From Planctomycetota bacterium (lineage in GTDB: Bacteria > Planctomycetota > SZUA-567), in NCBI GenBank assembly GCA_020860865.1, contig JAJBTL010000397.1, forward strand, positions 1 to 6,778: a stretch of 6,778 nucleotides of DNA, in the 5' to 3' direction. Under the pieces are notes generated by a model. The model ran no database searches. It was not told the origin of the DNA and worked only from the letters and a program-made list of their open reading frames with translations. Positions within the stretch are counted from its first letter, which is position 1; every line of letters begins with the position of its first letter. The position numbers were made by a program, and so were the translations under genes. Shown here piece after piece: positions 6,520-6,778 of the stretch.

Positions 6520-6746
6520 TAAGAGGCGTCGGCGTCACGCCCGCCGGTTACGAAATCGACGTTTTCACCGCCCCGCCGGGTGCGTTGCCGCCATGGCGGG
6601 GTATTTTGCCGAATGGCGTGAAGGCGGAAGGGACATGTTACGGTGACGGGCCCGAGGACTCCCTCTTCAGCGTCAGGCAATTGGGTTGTCCGGAGGCGGT
6701 TACAACACTTTTCAGCACACGCACATATATTCTAGGTTCTGTCTGA
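6513..6746 (+). other. Open frame without a start, possible coding remnant
   Basis: One frame is open from the stop at 6510 to TGA at 6744-6746 and reads as plausible protein (AGYEIDVFTAPPGALPPW, then GPEDSLFSVRQLGCPEAV). Third positions are about 70 percent G/C and first positions are rich in G over about 6525-6700, as in real genes here. There is no ATG and no ribosome binding site, and it begins right at the palindromic element. The opposite strand is also open here, so this could be chance in GC-rich DNA. I do not recognise the product. Confidence 0.2.
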
Positions 6747-6757
6747 ATTATTTTTAA

Positions 6758-6774
6758 GAATCCGCGAGGGATTC
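6758..6774. repeat. Short inverted repeat at the right edge
   Basis: GAATCC (6758-6763) and GGATTC (6769-6774) form a perfect six-base stem around GCGAG. It follows an A/T-rich stretch (about 6720-6757) that includes TATATT (6726-6731), a possible -10 without a clear -35. It may be part of the leader of a gene beyond the window. Confidence 0.3.
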
Positions 6775-6778
6775 AACT

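Noticed and set aside
6540..6560. tRNA-like GGTTACGAAATC string
   Set aside because: No acceptor, D or anticodon arms can be folded around it.
6095..6646. Plus-strand frame overlapping the end of lptE and the palindromic element
   Set aside because: It reads through an inverted-repeat element and an out-of-frame part of lptE, and its composition is Arg/Ser/Pro-rich noise.

Overview
The window is GC-rich DNA with strong G/C preference at codon third positions. It comes from a Gram-negative (diderm) bacterium, because it carries an LptE-like outer-membrane lipopolysaccharide assembly lipoprotein and two exported BamD-like tetratricopeptide proteins. The gene content and the start of the second BamD-like protein (W-x-W followed by GW just after the signal peptide) remind me of the Planctomycetes-Verrucomicrobia-Lentisphaerae group. 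That placement is an inference from memory and was not tested.

Layout: 1-1613 is the 3' part of a CstA-family membrane transporter, closed by a near-perfect intrinsic terminator at 1641-1674. After a 178-base leader with small hairpins comes a secreted BamD-like protein (1853-3388, TTG start). Then, behind a plausible promoter, comes a second BamD-like protein (3514-5474). Its signal peptide lies in one frame and the rest of the protein in another, so the gene carries a one-base frameshift or a sequencing error near 3661-3672. Its C-terminal half is a long disordered tail rich in Pro, Gly, Tyr, Gln and Asn, with YGQP-type repeats. A 286-base spacer with a possible extended -10 promoter precedes lptE (5761-6288). 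The last 490 bases hold no clear gene. They do contain a 150-bp, almost fully palindromic element (6370-6519) flanked by TAA on both sides, which looks like a miniature inverted-repeat transposable element (MITE).

How the genes fit together: the CstA gene is separated by a terminator and is probably an independent nutrient-uptake gene (peptide or pyruvate). The two BamD-like genes and lptE run in the same direction and form a plausible envelope-assembly cluster: BamD-type scaffolds help insert outer-membrane proteins, and LptE helps insert lipopolysaccharide. The two BamD-like proteins look like ancient paralogues. I found no tRNA, rRNA, CRISPR array, or intact transposase gene.
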